Assembly (NCBI GenBank): GCA_045538835.1
Contig: JAZQEF010000020.1
Span: 1-41,959 of the forward strand
Length of the DNA stretch: 41,959 bases
Source: RGIG6165 sp045538835
GTDB taxonomy: Bacteria > Bacillota > Clostridia > Oscillospirales > Feifaniaceae
Reading direction: 5' to 3'
Shown: one piece after another, positions 1-8,998 of the stretch
Position numbering within the stretch: position 1 is the first letter of the stretch
Layout of the letters: every line of letters starts with the position of its first letter
Translations under genes and position numbers: made by a program
Notes under the pieces: model-generated
Told to the model about the DNA's origin: nothing
Database searches by the model: none
The model's input: only the letters and a program-made list of their open reading frames with translations

Positions 1-21
1 AGGTGTATTGAATATACCTTA

Positions 22-136
<115 letters not shown>

Positions 137-142
137 ACAAAC

Positions 143-177
143 AAAAGAGCAGTTCATACGAACTGCTCTTTTTCTTT
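143..177 (+). terminator. Rho-independent terminator of the rRNA operon
   Basis: A 12-bp perfect stem (AAAAGAGCAGTT / AACTGCTCTTTT) with a 6-nt loop is followed by a T-rich run, 7 nt after the 5S rRNA. Confidence 0.9.
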
Positions 178-429
178 AATTCGGAATTGTAATTTATTGA
201 ATTTATTTTAGTAGCCTTCGCGCATATTTAGTTTTTAGTGACTTTTTATTTAGTCAATTCAATTATCTCAAGTTGCTTTGTCAAAATATCGGTATATTGA
301 TGATTGTAGCATTTTGATGTACCGCTGCTCTAATCCTCAATTTGAAAGATATGAGGATAGACTCCTTTAATAATAACCGGTACATTGTTAAGTGTGACTT
401 TAGGATTTGAAATAGAAATATTGATATGA

Positions 430-1506
430 ATATACGGCGCAAGGACACTTATTATAGAAAAACAGTCAATCCTGGGCGGTCTTGCAACAGCAGGTCTTGT
501 TACCATATATCTGCCTCTCTGTGACGGTAACGGCACACAGGTTTCTTTCGGCATTGCAGAAGAACTTTTGCGCCTTTCAATAAAACACGGTTATGAAGGA
601 AGATATCCGTCTGCATGGCTTGATGAAGATGATCTTGAGAAGAGAAAGACGCAACGTTTTAAAGTTTCTTTTAATGCGTATGTCTTTGCAATTCTTTGCG
701 AACAACTTCTCAAAGAAAACGGTGTTAATAAATAAATTCTCTATGAAACGTCGATTTGTTCGGCACAGACCGAAAATGACACCATCAAAGCCATTGTGAT
801 TGAAAATAAGTCGGGCAGGCAGGCTGTTCTTTCAAAATCCTTTATTGACTGTACGGGTGATGCTGATATCTGTGTATTTTCCGGTGAAAAGACTGCACTT
901 TGTTCTGAACTGAACAGACTTGCTGCATGGTACTATTATTTTGCAGATAATAAGGTCAATTTATGTATGTTTGGTGCAGCAGACAGAACAGACGGTGTAC
1001 ATGCAGAAGAAATTGAATGCAAGAGATATAAAGCTGTTGACGGAAAATAAATATCCGATATGCTTATAGATTCTCATGCTGAACTTATCAAGAACTATCT
1101 TAATAAGTACGGTGGAATTGATGATAAGCACAGACTTACTTCAATTGCATCGATGCCGCAGGTTAGAAAGACTCGCCGTCTTGTCGGCGTATATGATCTT
1201 GATGTTTCTGATGATCATAAAGTTTTTGATAATAGTGTCGGCATGGTATCAGACTGGCATGATCCAGGTCCGATTTATGAAATTCCTTTCACGTCACTGT
1301 ATGGTAAAATAAAGAATTTATATGTTGCCGGCAGATGTATGTCTGTAACAGATGCAATGTGGGAGTATTCAAGAGTAATTCCAGTCTGCGCAGTAACAGG
1401 TGAAGCCTGCGGTACAGCGGCTGCTATGTTTAAAACAAATGATACGGTAGATATAAAAAAACTTCAGGAACAACTCGAAAAACAGGGCGTAAAACTTCAT
1501 TTATAA
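430..1506 (+). pseudogene. Decayed FAD-dependent oxidoreductase
   Basis: One reading frame runs through this stretch and reads like a flavin-dependent oxidoreductase of the FAD_oxidored (PF12831-like) type: a LIIEKQSILGGLATAGLVT segment near the start, SFIDCTGDADIC in the middle, and NLYVAGRCMSVTDAMWE, RVIPVCAVTGEACGTAAA near the end. The N-terminal GxGxxG dinucleotide-binding loop is absent, because an in-frame TGA at 427 lies where it should continue. TAA stops interrupt the frame at 733-735 and 1048-1050. The middle part is also shorter than expected for the family, implying internal deletion. All pieces stay in one frame, so decay was by truncation, in-frame deletion and nonsense changes rather than frameshift. 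The open pieces 796-1050 and 1060-1506 are not independent genes. Confidence 0.85.
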
Positions 1507-1512
1507 AATAAG

Positions 1513-1536
1513 AAGGACACTCTACGGAGTGTCCTT
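1513..1536. terminator. Bidirectional hairpin between pseudogene and tlpA-like gene
   Basis: AAGGACACTC pairs with GAGTGTCCTT around a short loop. The minus-strand side is followed by a T-rich stretch, so it should end the trx/ccdA/tlpA transcript. The stop codon of the tlpA-like gene (1522-1524) lies inside the hairpin. Confidence 0.7.
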
Positions 1537-2079
1537 TATCATATCAATACCTTGCTTTATAATGTTTTTATCAATTGCACCTTGCGCCTGTGCGATTAGA
1601 TAACCGTCTTTATCTATAAAATAGGTGGTAGGAACCGAATAGACGCTGTAAGAATATGCGGCAGAAGATGCTGTATCATAATATACAGGGAAAGAATAGC
1701 CCTGACTTTCTATATATGACAATGCAGTTTCCAAAGTTTCTCTGTTGCCGTCTGTAAGATTCAGCATTATAAAAGATATATCGTCTTTATATTCTTTGTA
1801 TGCATCGTCAAAGTCCGGCATTTCAGATTTACAGGGGGCGCACCAACTTGCCCAGAAGTTGAGGATGACGGGTTTTCCTTTGAAATCCAAAAGGTTATGC
1901 TCATTTCCGTCTGCATCATATACGGTAAAGTCGGGAGCAAGATTGTTTTGATGTGTGTCTTGTGAGGCAAACTGATCATTTTCGATTTTCGTGCTGAGAT
2001 AATTGTAAAGAAGTGTTGAACCTGCTATAATAACGAATAATGCAATGAGGATAATTATTAATGTCTTTTTATTTTTCAT
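1522..2079 (-). CDS. Membrane-anchored TlpA/ResA-like thiol-disulfide oxidoreductase
   Basis: The 185-residue protein begins with a short basic stretch and one hydrophobic segment (about residues 5-25), then a linker and a thioredoxin-fold domain of the AhpC/TSA-Redoxin type. The active site is WCAPC (Cys80 and Cys83), and the cis-proline region reads SVPTTY. This fits an extracytoplasmic, membrane-tethered reductase of the TlpA/ResA/StoA group that reduces disulfides in exported proteins. It lies 8 nt downstream of the ccdA gene, which would supply its electrons, and ATG 2079 has a good AGGAGG site. The substrate is unknown; no cytochrome c genes are visible nearby, so a general oxidative-protection or exported-protein role is as likely as heme protein maturation. 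Confidence 0.9.
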   Translation of the reverse strand: MKNKKTLIIILIALFVIIAGSTLLYNYLSTKIENDQFASQDTHQNNLAPDFTVYDADGNEHNLLDFKGKPVILNFWASWCAPCKSEMPDFDDAYKEYKDDISFIMLNLTDGNRETLETALSYIESQGYSFPVYYDTASSAAYSYSVYSVPTTYFIDKDGYLIAQAQGAIDKNIIKQGIDMIKDTP

Positions 2080-2087
2080 ATATCCTC

Positions 2088-2750
2088 CTAACTAAGCAGT
2101 GTGATAAGTTTACCAAGTGTTCCTGTTGCAAGAAGTATGCCTATCAGGATCAATAAACTGCCGCAAATGTAGTTTATAGTTTTGTAATGATTTTTTATAA
2201 AGTCAAATGTTGATTTAAATTTATCTATAAGAACTGCACTCAGAATAAACGGAATGCCAAGTCCGAGAGAATAAAGCAGTAACATCAGCATACCTGCAAG
2301 GACCTGTCCCTGTTGAGATGCCAGAACAAGTGCCGATCCCAGAAACGTACCGACACAAGGTGTCCAACTTATTGAGAATACAATACCGAAAACGAGAGAG
2401 GACAGGAAACCGAGATTATCGGTTTTTGCTTTTGTCTTCAAACCACCAAATATATTGAATTTGAATACACCCAGATAATTAAGTCCGAAAAAGATGACGA
2501 TAAGACCGGATATTATGCTGACTGTCGTCTGATATTTCTTGAGAAAACTTCCTACTGTTCCTGCAAATGCACCCATTGCGACAAAAATAAGCGTAAAACC
2601 GCACACAAAGCCTATTGCATTGAGCAAAGTTCGTTTGGTGTTGCGCTGACCGCCGCCTGCAAAATAGGAAGCATATATCGGGAGCATTGGTAGCAAGCAA
2701 GGGGATATAAAGGTAATAATACCTTCAATGAATGAGATCATATATTGCAT
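2088..2750 (-). CDS. ccdA: CcdA-type transmembrane thiol-disulfide transporter
   Basis: The 220-residue protein is almost entirely hydrophobic, with about six membrane segments, as in the CcdA/DsbD-beta family. The two expected Pro-Cys elements are present: FISPCLLPMLPIY in the first helix and SWTPCVG in the fourth. CcdA accepts electrons from cytoplasmic thioredoxin and passes them to thioredoxin-like proteins outside the membrane. Neighbours match this: thioredoxin and thioredoxin reductase lie upstream and an exported TlpA-like protein immediately downstream. An AAAGGA site precedes ATG 2750; a second possible start lies three codons in. The 68-nt gap from trxB may hold its own promoter. 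Confidence 0.93.
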   Translation of the reverse strand: MQYMISFIEGIITFISPCLLPMLPIYASYFAGGGQRNTKRTLLNAIGFVCGFTLIFVAMGAFAGTVGSFLKKYQTTVSIISGLIVIFFGLNYLGVFKFNIFGGLKTKAKTDNLGFLSSLVFGIVFSISWTPCVGTFLGSALVLASQQGQVLAGMLMLLLYSLGLGIPFILSAVLIDKFKSTFDFIKNHYKTINYICGSLLILIGILLATGTLGKLITLLS

Positions 2751-2778
2751 AATTCTTTATCCTTTCTTGTTTAAAATC

Positions 2779-2808
2779 ATTATAAACATATATATAAAGA
2801 AAATGCAA
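2779..2808 (-). promoter_or_regulatory. Possible promoter for ccdA-tlpA
   Basis: On the minus strand, TTGCAT (2803-2808) and TATAAT (2779-2784) are separated by 18 nt. This would allow ccdA-tlpA to be transcribed independently of trxA-trxB. Confidence 0.4.
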
Positions 2809-2818
2809 CACTATAAAG

Positions 2819-3733
2819 TCAACCGAGGTATTCCTCGGCATAGTGAGCGGCAGCCGCACCGTCGGCGACAGCGGTTACTATCTGACGGACGGTTTTGGTT
2901 CTCACATCACCGATTGCAAATACACCGGCAATGTTTGTTTTAGTTGATTCATCGGCAATTATATAGCCTGAAGGATCAAGGTCAACTTGTCCTTTAAATA
3001 GTTCTGTTAAAGGTTCACGGCCTATGCTGATAAACAGTCCGTCTGAATACAGGGTTGTTTCTTTTCCGGAAGTTACATCTGTTATAATCACACCTTCGAC
3101 TTTGTTTTCGCCTAAGATATCCGTTACCTTGCTGTTCCAGCAGAATTCAATGTTAGGTGCATTCAAAAGAGGCTCGTGATATATCTTTGTTGCACGAAGT
3201 GTATCACGTCTGTGCACAATAAATACCTTTTTACATAGTTTTGATAAAAGAAGAGCATCAGCAGCAGCGGAGTTACCACCGCCGACTACAACGACAGTTT
3301 TATCTTTATAGAACATGCCGTCACAGGCGGCACAATAACTGATACCTTTTCCGATAAAGAAATTCTCTTTTTCAATGCCGAGATGACGATGAACAGCACC
3401 TGTTGCAATTATGACACTTCGGCTATATAATATTTTATTATCATATTCAAGTTCTTTGATTTCTTTATCAAGTTTTGCAGATACTATTTCTGCAGATATA
3501 GTTACTGCACCGAAGCGCTCAGCGCCGTTTTTCATCTTATATCCTAAGGTGAAACCGTCCGTACCTTCGTCAAAACCCGGATAATTATCAATCTGTGAAG
3601 TCAGACACATCTGTCCGCCTGCTGAGATTTTTTCGAAAATCACAGTTTTTAGACCTGCTCTTGCACAGTATAATGCAGCTGTATATCCTGCAGGTCCTCC
3701 ACCTATTATGGCAACATCAAAAATTTCTGACAT
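2819..3733 (-). CDS. trxB: Thioredoxin-disulfide reductase
   Basis: A 304-residue low-molecular-weight thioredoxin reductase: FAD-binding GGGPAG (residues 11-16), redox-active CAAC (Cys134 and Cys137), NADPH-binding GGGNSAA soon after, and a C-terminal FAIGDVR flavin motif. It transfers electrons from NADPH to thioredoxin; length and domain order are normal. It starts at ATG 3733 with an AGGAG site and lies 12 nt after trxA, so the two are cotranscribed. Ferredoxin- or flavin-dependent relatives exist in clostridia; the intact GxGNSA motif favours NADPH here. Confidence 0.95.
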   Translation of the reverse strand: MSEIFDVAIIGGGPAGYTAALYCARAGLKTVIFEKISAGGQMCLTSQIDNYPGFDEGTDGFTLGYKMKNGAERFGAVTISAEIVSAKLDKEIKELEYDNKILYSRSVIIATGAVHRHLGIEKENFFIGKGISYCAACDGMFYKDKTVVVVGGGNSAAADALLLSKLCKKVFIVHRRDTLRATKIYHEPLLNAPNIEFCWNSKVTDILGENKVEGVIITDVTSGKETTLYSDGLFISIGREPLTELFKGQVDLDPSGYIIADESTKTNIAGVFAIGDVRTKTVRQIVTAVADGAAAAHYAEEYLG

Positions 3734-3745
3734 AGGTGCAGCTCC

Positions 3746-4054
3746 TTATTCTAACATATCGAGAATCTGATTTTTTGAACGTACTCCAACTGAATGATTT
3801 GTTATCTCGCCGTTTTTTAAAACAAAAAGTGTGGGAATGCTCATTACCTGGTATTGTGCTGCCAATTCTTGCTCTTCATCAATGTTGACTTTACAAACCT
3901 TGATGTCGGGACGTTCAACTGCAATCTCGTCAATTATGGGAGAGAGCATCTTACAAGGACCGCACCAACTTGCCCAGAAATCGAGAAGCACGGTTTTTTC
4001 ACTGTTTATAATTTCTTTTTGAAAATTTTTATTAGTAACATTAATTACAGACAT
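3746..4054 (-). CDS. trxA: Thioredoxin
   Basis: A 102-residue classical thioredoxin with active site WCGPC (Cys31 and Cys34), preceding FWAS, and the cis-proline element SIPT. The reading frame is open for another 35 codons upstream, but ATG 4054 has a purine-rich Shine-Dalgarno site (GAAAGGAAAA) and gives the normal family length. Upstream gene of the trxA-trxB pair; the reduced protein could also feed CcdA. Confidence 0.96.
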   Translation of the reverse strand: MSVINVTNKNFQKEIINSEKTVLLDFWASWCGPCKMLSPIIDEIAVERPDIKVCKVNIDEEQELAAQYQVMSIPTLFVLKNGEITNHSVGVRSKNQILDMLE

Positions 4055-4115
4055 GATTTTTTCCTTTCTGTTTGCAGTGAATTTATTATATGCATTTTTG
4101 TAAAAACAATGAAAA

Positions 4116-4619
4116 TTATTTGTTTTTGAGAATATCATCAGCAACAAGTTTTGCGGCACTCGCTCTTACCGAAAGACGAAGCGCGGTTTCTATACTTCCG
4201 AGAGCCTCCGGGGGGTTGGTTGAAGCATAGATCATACTGTCATCAACAGCACTTTCAAAATCGTCGCAAAAACTGTTATAAACGGTTTCAAGATCCGTGA
4301 TTTTGAGCAGACCGTCAAGAATGGTTCCAAGACTTGATAAAGGCATGACCTGCTTTAAAGAACAGAGAATCACAAGTTTTGCCAAATGCTCTTTTGAATA
4401 TTTTTTCTTTGACGGAGGCGGTATCATACCCTGCTTAACGTAGTTGTTTATAATTGAAGGTGTCACGATCTTTTCTTTTGTATCAGTGCTGTGTCTCATG
4501 AAAGAGAGATAGTTGTCAAGAAGACCTGTCACCTGATCCATATATAATTCAAGTGTAGGAAAATCCACCCATCTCGGCAATGTAATTTTGCTTAATTTGA
4601 GAGTTGTTTTTTCTGACAT
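4116..4619 (-). CDS. DUF1836 domain protein
   Basis: A 167-residue protein matching the DUF1836 family: an N-terminal SKITLPRWVDFPTLELYMDQV segment followed by a helix-turn-helix-like region (TPSIINNYVKQGMIPPP...YSKEHLAKL) that resembles MerR-type DNA-binding domains. A role as a transcriptional regulator is inferred; no target is known. ATG 4619 is preferred over GTG 4631 because the AGGGTGA site lies about 7 nt before it. It is divergent from pyk, with only 64 nt between the two start codons, so it could influence pyk expression. Confidence 0.8.
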   Translation of the reverse strand: MSEKTTLKLSKITLPRWVDFPTLELYMDQVTGLLDNYLSFMRHSTDTKEKIVTPSIINNYVKQGMIPPPSKKKYSKEHLAKLVILCSLKQVMPLSSLGTILDGLLKITDLETVYNSFCDDFESAVDDSMIYASTNPPEALGSIETALRLSVRASAAKLVADDILKNK

Positions 4620-4683
4620 AAATTTAATCACCCTAAAACAGTATACACAGTTTTAAAAATGATGTCAACCAATGGAGGATAAA

Positions 4684-6096
4684 ATGCGAAAGACCAAGAT
4701 AATATGTACAATAGGACCTGGCTGCAATAATTACGAGGCGCTAAAAGAAATGTGTCTTGCAGGAATGAATGTGGCGCGTCTTAATTTTTCTCATGGAACA
4801 CATGAGGAACATAAGAAGAATATAGAACTTTTAAAGAAGGTAAGAGACGACCTTGATTTGCCGATTGCAATACTGCTTGACACAAAAGGTCCAGAATACC
4901 GAATAGGCAGTTTTAAAGATAAAAAAGTTGTACTGCATGACGGCGATACATTTGCTTTTACTACTGAGAAAATTATCGGTGACAACACTATGGTTTCAGT
5001 AAATTATGATAAACTCATAGATGAACTTGCGATAGGGGACATGATAACAGTCAACAACGGACTTCTGGTGTTTGTTGTAACAGGCATAGAAAGCAACAAA
5101 GCCATTTGCCGTGTTGTTACCGGAGGAGAAATATCAGATAGAAAGAGCATGAGTTTTCCCGGTAAGGTGTTGAATAAGGAATATCTCAGCGAGCAGGATA
5201 AGGCAGACATTCTTTTTGGTATTGAGAATGATGTAGATTTTATCGCTGCGTCATTTGTTTCAAGAGGTCAGGATGTACGCGATATAAGGAATTTCCTTCA
5301 CGAAAACGGGGGAGATAATATCGATATTATTGCCAAGATAGAGAATGCAACAGGCATTGATAACATAGATGATATCTGCAAAGCGTGCGAAGGTATAATG
5401 ATAGCCAGAGGTGACTTGGGAGTTGAAGTGCCGTTTACACAGCTTCCGGGTATACAGAAAAAACTTATCACAACATGCCGACTTCTCGGTCACAGAGTTA
5501 TAACTGCGACAGAGATGCTTGAATCTATGATAAACAATCCCCGGCCGACAAGAGCGGAGATATCCGATGTTGCAAATGCGGTGTATGACGGCACAAGCGC
5601 AGTTATGCTCTCGGGTGAAACCGCGGCAGGTAAATATCCCTCAAAGACAGTTGCGACAATGGCGGAGATTGTTGAAGAAACCGAGAAGAACATCAACTAT
5701 AAAAAGAGATTTTACGGAACTGAATTCAAAATAAAAAATACACTTGATGCAATATCACATTCGGCTTGCGGTGTTGCAATGGATATTGATGCGAAATGTA
5801 TAGTAGTCTGCACACTGTCGGGACAGACTGCCCGTATGGTGTCGAGATTCCGCTCGCCTATAGACATAATAGGAATGACAACTTCTAAAAAAGTGTGGTA
5901 CAAACTTGCGATGTCATGGGGAGTAACTCCGGTAATGAGTAAGCCGTTTGAATCAACTGACGTATTGTTTTATCACGCTCTTACCAGCGCTCAAAATACA
6001 TTTGAACTAAAAACCGGGGATAAGATGGTCGTAACAGGCGGACAGACATCGGGCGCATCAGGTAATACAAATCTTATAAAAATAGAAACGATATAA
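4684..6096 (+). CDS. pyk: Pyruvate kinase
   Basis: A 470-residue pyruvate kinase, converting phosphoenolpyruvate and ADP to pyruvate and ATP. Visible signatures are TKIICTIGP at the N terminus, NFSHG, the LDTKGPEYR loop, IIAKIEN, IARGDLGVEV and the TATEMLESM active-site segment (about residue 273), followed by the C-terminal allosteric domain. It ends with the normal C-terminal domain and lacks the extra PEP-utilizer domain found in many Bacillus enzymes. A TTG-free start at ATG 4684 is chosen because the upstream in-frame ATG (4672) overlaps its own GGAGG ribosome site (4674-4678). Confidence 0.96.
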   Translation: MRKTKIICTIGPGCNNYEALKEMCLAGMNVARLNFSHGTHEEHKKNIELLKKVRDDLDLPIAILLDTKGPEYRIGSFKDKKVVLHDGDTFAFTTEKIIGDNTMVSVNYDKLIDELAIGDMITVNNGLLVFVVTGIESNKAICRVVTGGEISDRKSMSFPGKVLNKEYLSEQDKADILFGIENDVDFIAASFVSRGQDVRDIRNFLHENGGDNIDIIAKIENATGIDNIDDICKACEGIMIARGDLGVEVPFTQLPGIQKKLITTCRLLGHRVITATEMLESMINNPRPTRAEISDVANAVYDGTSAVMLSGETAAGKYPSKTVATMAEIVEETEKNINYKKRFYGTEFKIKNTLDAISHSACGVAMDIDAKCIVVCTLSGQTARMVSRFRSPIDIIGMTTSKKVWYKLAMSWGVTPVMSKPFESTDVLFYHALTSAQNTFELKTGDKMVVTGGQTSGASGNTNLIKIETI

Positions 6097-6124
6097 AAAA
6101 TGGGCATAATTTTAGTGGTTGATA

Positions 6125-6153
6125 TTGCTAAAATCTTGGCAAAATATTATAAT
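6125..6153 (+). promoter_or_regulatory. Promoter of nagA-nagB
   Basis: TTGCTA (6125-6130) and TATAAT (6148-6153) with a 17-nt spacer, 34 nt before nagA. An imperfect TTTTAG...CTAAAA inverted repeat spans the -35 side and could be an operator. Confidence 0.6.
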
Positions 6154-6187
6154 TTAGTTAAAATTAAAATGAGAAAAGAGGGCGTTT

Positions 6188-7333
6188 ATGCTGCTGAAAA
6201 ATGCACGCATACTGTATGAGGATAAATTCACGGAAAATGATCTTCGTATTAGCGGCGGAATGATTGATGAGGTCGGATCCCTTGTGCAGGCTGACGGGGA
6301 AGAAGTGATCGATCTCAAAGGAAAAACTGTCATTCCCGGACTTGTTGAAACACATTTTCACGGTGCAATGGGTTATGACAGCACGCTTGGAACCCAAGAA
6401 GCATTTGAGATGTTTTCTGAGTTTATGGCGTCAAACGGTATTACCACATTTGTACCTGCGCTCATTTCTTCACCTGACGATGTGACGGAGAGATATATTA
6501 AATCAGGTCTTGAGTTTATAGAATCTGAAGCGCCCGGCGCGCAGATGGCAGGACTGTATCTTGAAGGCCCTTTTCTTTCAAAACAGTACAAAGGTGCGCA
6601 CGATCCCGACGTTTTGCAGGAGCCGTCTGTTGAGAAGTTTAAAAAGTGGCAGGAAATGGCACACGGTAAGATACTCAAAATGGTGGTGGCACCGGAACTT
6701 CCCGGCGCGCAGGAACTTATCAGTTATGCAAGTCAAAACGGCGTCACGGTCGAAATCGGACATACTGGGGCAACTCATGAGCAGGCTGTTAAGGGAATAG
6801 AGTGGGGTGCAAGGCTTGTAACACATCTTTATAATGCGATGCCACCGCTTCATCACAGAGAACCTGCTGTGATAGGTGCCGTGCTGACAGATGACAGGGT
6901 GACATGTGAACTAATATGTGATATGGGACATGTGGCGCCTGCCGCTGTGAAGGTTGCCTGCCGTGCAAAGGGGTATGACAGGATAAATGTTATAAGTGAT
7001 TCATTTTCCGCCGCAGGTCTTGAAGACGGGGAATATACCCATACAGACGGTCGCAATATAATTGTTAAAAACGGACTTGCGTATCTTGAAAACGGAACTC
7101 TAATGGGCAGCACATCAACGGTGCTTGACGGAGTACATAACCTAATAAATATAGGTATTCCTGCTGAAATGGCAATAAAAATGGCATCGGCAAATCCTGC
7201 AAAAACGCTTGGTCTTACGGATCGTGGTGTAATCGAGGTCGGAAAACGTGCCGATCTGACAGTTTTAGATGATAACTTTAATGTAAACCGTACTTATGTT
7301 GGCGGTAAGGTCGTATATAAGATAGGAGAGTAA
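6188..7333 (+). CDS. nagA: N-acetylglucosamine-6-phosphate deacetylase
   Basis: A 381-residue amidohydrolase that removes acetate from GlcNAc-6-phosphate. Metal-site and substrate motifs are visible: ETHFHGAMGYD, LEGPFLSKQYKGAH, VEIGHTGAT, THLYNAMPP, ICDMGHVAP, and the DSFSAAG aspartate motif. Domain layout and length match NagA. It starts at ATG 6188 with AGAGGG upstream and is followed one nucleotide after its stop by nagB, so the two act in sequence to feed amino sugars from peptidoglycan, mucin or chitin into glycolysis. Confidence 0.95.
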   Translation: MLLKNARILYEDKFTENDLRISGGMIDEVGSLVQADGEEVIDLKGKTVIPGLVETHFHGAMGYDSTLGTQEAFEMFSEFMASNGITTFVPALISSPDDVTERYIKSGLEFIESEAPGAQMAGLYLEGPFLSKQYKGAHDPDVLQEPSVEKFKKWQEMAHGKILKMVVAPELPGAQELISYASQNGVTVEIGHTGATHEQAVKGIEWGARLVTHLYNAMPPLHHREPAVIGAVLTDDRVTCELICDMGHVAPAAVKVACRAKGYDRINVISDSFSAAGLEDGEYTHTDGRNIIVKNGLAYLENGTLMGSTSTVLDGVHNLINIGIPAEMAIKMASANPAKTLGLTDRGVIEVGKRADLTVLDDNFNVNRTYVGGKVVYKIGE

Positions 7334-7334
7334 A

Positions 7335-8045
7335 ATGAAATTTATTAAAGTAGGCAGTTATGAAAAACTCAGCCGCCAGGCTGCAAATATTATCTCGGCG
7401 CAGGTTATATTAAAGCCAAACTGTGTGTTGGGACTTGCAACAGGCTCATCGCCGATAGGTACATATAAACAACTTATAAAATGGTATGAAAAAGGTGATA
7501 TAGATTTTTCTGAGGTTACATCTTTCAATCTGGACGAGTATGTAGGTCTTAACGGTAACCATGAGCAGAGTTACAGATATTTTATGAATACAAATTTCTT
7601 TGATCATATCAATATCTGCAAGGAAAACACTTTTGTGCCCAACGGTTGTGCGAAAGATCCTGCCGCAGAATGTCAGAGATATGAGGCAATGATACGCGAT
7701 GCAGGCGGCATAGATATTCAACTTCTCGGAATAGGTCTTGACGGTCATATTGGTTTTAATGAGCCTGATAATTGTTTTGTAAGAGACACTCATATTGTAG
7801 ATCTCCATGAATCTACCATAAAAGCAAATTCACGTTTCTTTGGCGATGAATCGCTTGTTCCTACTCAGGCTATAACAATGGGTATGGTCTCAATTATGCA
7901 CGCTAAAAAGATCCTTCTTATAGCAAACGGTGAGAATAAAAAGGAAATACTTGATAAAGCATTCTTCGGACCTGTCACACCGCTTATTCCGGCATCTATT
8001 CTCCAACTTCATCCCGATATAACTGTAATTTACAGTGAAGTATAA
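7335..8045 (+). CDS. nagB: Glucosamine-6-phosphate deaminase
   Basis: A 236-residue isomerase/deaminase converting glucosamine-6-phosphate to fructose-6-phosphate and ammonia. It shows LGLATGSSPIGTYKQL (phosphate loop), FNLDEYVGL (catalytic Asp) and GIGLDGHIGFNEP. It is slightly shorter at the C terminus than the E. coli enzyme and lacks that enzyme's extended tail, as in many Gram-positive NagB proteins. It is translationally coupled to nagA (TAA, one base, ATG). Confidence 0.95.
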   Translation: MKFIKVGSYEKLSRQAANIISAQVILKPNCVLGLATGSSPIGTYKQLIKWYEKGDIDFSEVTSFNLDEYVGLNGNHEQSYRYFMNTNFFDHINICKENTFVPNGCAKDPAAECQRYEAMIRDAGGIDIQLLGIGLDGHIGFNEPDNCFVRDTHIVDLHESTIKANSRFFGDESLVPTQAITMGMVSIMHAKKILLIANGENKKEILDKAFFGPVTPLIPASILQLHPDITVIYSEV

Positions 8046-8066
8046 GTGAAATATTCTTAAAACAAG

Positions 8067-8095
8067 TTGACAAGGTTTTGAAAAACAGATATAAT
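8067..8095 (+). promoter_or_regulatory. Consensus promoter of the degV gene
   Basis: TTGACA (8067-8072), a 17-nt spacer and TATAAT (8090-8095). Both hexamers match the sigma-A consensus exactly. Confidence 0.8.
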
Positions 8096-8125
8096 GTATT
8101 CATAAAACTTTAACGGAGAATTATT

Positions 8126-8965
8126 ATGAGGTATAAAATTATAGCCGATTCGTCTTCGGACATTCTTGAATTGCAGGACTGTGCATATTCAAGCGTTCCG
8201 CTCAAAATAATCACAAATGAAAAAGAATACGTTGACGATGCATTGCTCGATGTTGATGCAATGATAGAGGATCTTCAGAAGTATAAGGGCTCATCAAAGT
8301 CATCATGTCCAAGCATCGGTGATTGGAAAGAGGCGTTTGAGGATTATGACGGTGTTATCTGTGTCGCAATAACAAGCGGCCTTTCGGGCAGTTATAACGC
8401 ATCAAAACTTGCTGTAGAGGATTATATTGAGGAAAATCCCGATAAAGAGGGTTTTACGGTGGATTCACTTTCTGCAGGCGCAGAAGTTGCACTTATTGTT
8501 GATAAACTTAAAAAACTTATCGATGAAAAACTAGATATGAGTGAGATCAAGAATAAAATAATGGAATACAAGAAGAAGACGCATCTTGTTTTTGCATTAG
8601 GCTCGCTTAAGAATCTTGCCAATAACGGCAGAGTAAGTCCTGCCATTGCCAAACTTACAGGCATTCTCGGCATCCGTGTTGTCGGTAAGGCAAGTAACGA
8701 GGGTACTCTTGAAGTTACAGGTAAGGTGAGAGGCGCGGCAAAAGCCCTCAGCGAAATGTTTAAAAATATGCTAAAGACAGGCTTTGCCGGCGGCAGAGTG
8801 AGAATACATCACTGTAAGAACGAAGACGGGGCAAAGGCGCTTAAAGAGATGATAAAAGCGCAGTTCCCCTCAGCAGAAATCATTATTGAAAAAACGAGAG
8901 GACTTTGCAGTTTCTATGCTGAAGAAGGCGGTCTTTTAGTCGGCTACGAAGGCGCAGAAAAATAA
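8126..8965 (+). CDS. DegV family fatty-acid-binding protein
   Basis: A 279-residue DegV-family protein: N-terminal KIIADSSSD, the CPSIGDWKEAF segment, ITSGLSGSYNAS ligand-binding loop, and GSLKNLANNGRVSPAIAKLTG in the second domain. In characterised relatives (FakB) these proteins carry a fatty acid for phosphorylation by FakA, feeding exogenous fatty acids into phospholipid synthesis. No fakA kinase gene is adjacent, so the specific role is inferred. It is a single-gene unit with its own consensus promoter and terminator; ACGGAG precedes ATG 8126. Confidence 0.9.
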   Translation: MRYKIIADSSSDILELQDCAYSSVPLKIITNEKEYVDDALLDVDAMIEDLQKYKGSSKSSCPSIGDWKEAFEDYDGVICVAITSGLSGSYNASKLAVEDYIEENPDKEGFTVDSLSAGAEVALIVDKLKKLIDEKLDMSEIKNKIMEYKKKTHLVFALGSLKNLANNGRVSPAIAKLTGILGIRVVGKASNEGTLEVTGKVRGAAKALSEMFKNMLKTGFAGGRVRIHHCKNEDGAKALKEMIKAQFPSAEIIIEKTRGLCSFYAEEGGLLVGYEGAEK

Positions 8966-8969
8966 AATT

Positions 8970-8998
8970 AAAGCACTTGGTTTTCCAAGTGCTTTTTT
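8970..8998. terminator. Terminator between degV and the glycerophosphodiesterase gene
   Basis: An 11-bp stem (AAAGCACTTGG / CCAAGTGCTTT) with a TTTT loop and a T run. It lies at the 3' ends of two convergent genes and can serve both. Confidence 0.9.

Noticed and set aside
796..1506. Two separate small genes (796-1050 and 1060-1506).
   Set aside because: They are consecutive pieces of one oxidoreductase in the same frame, separated by a stop codon.
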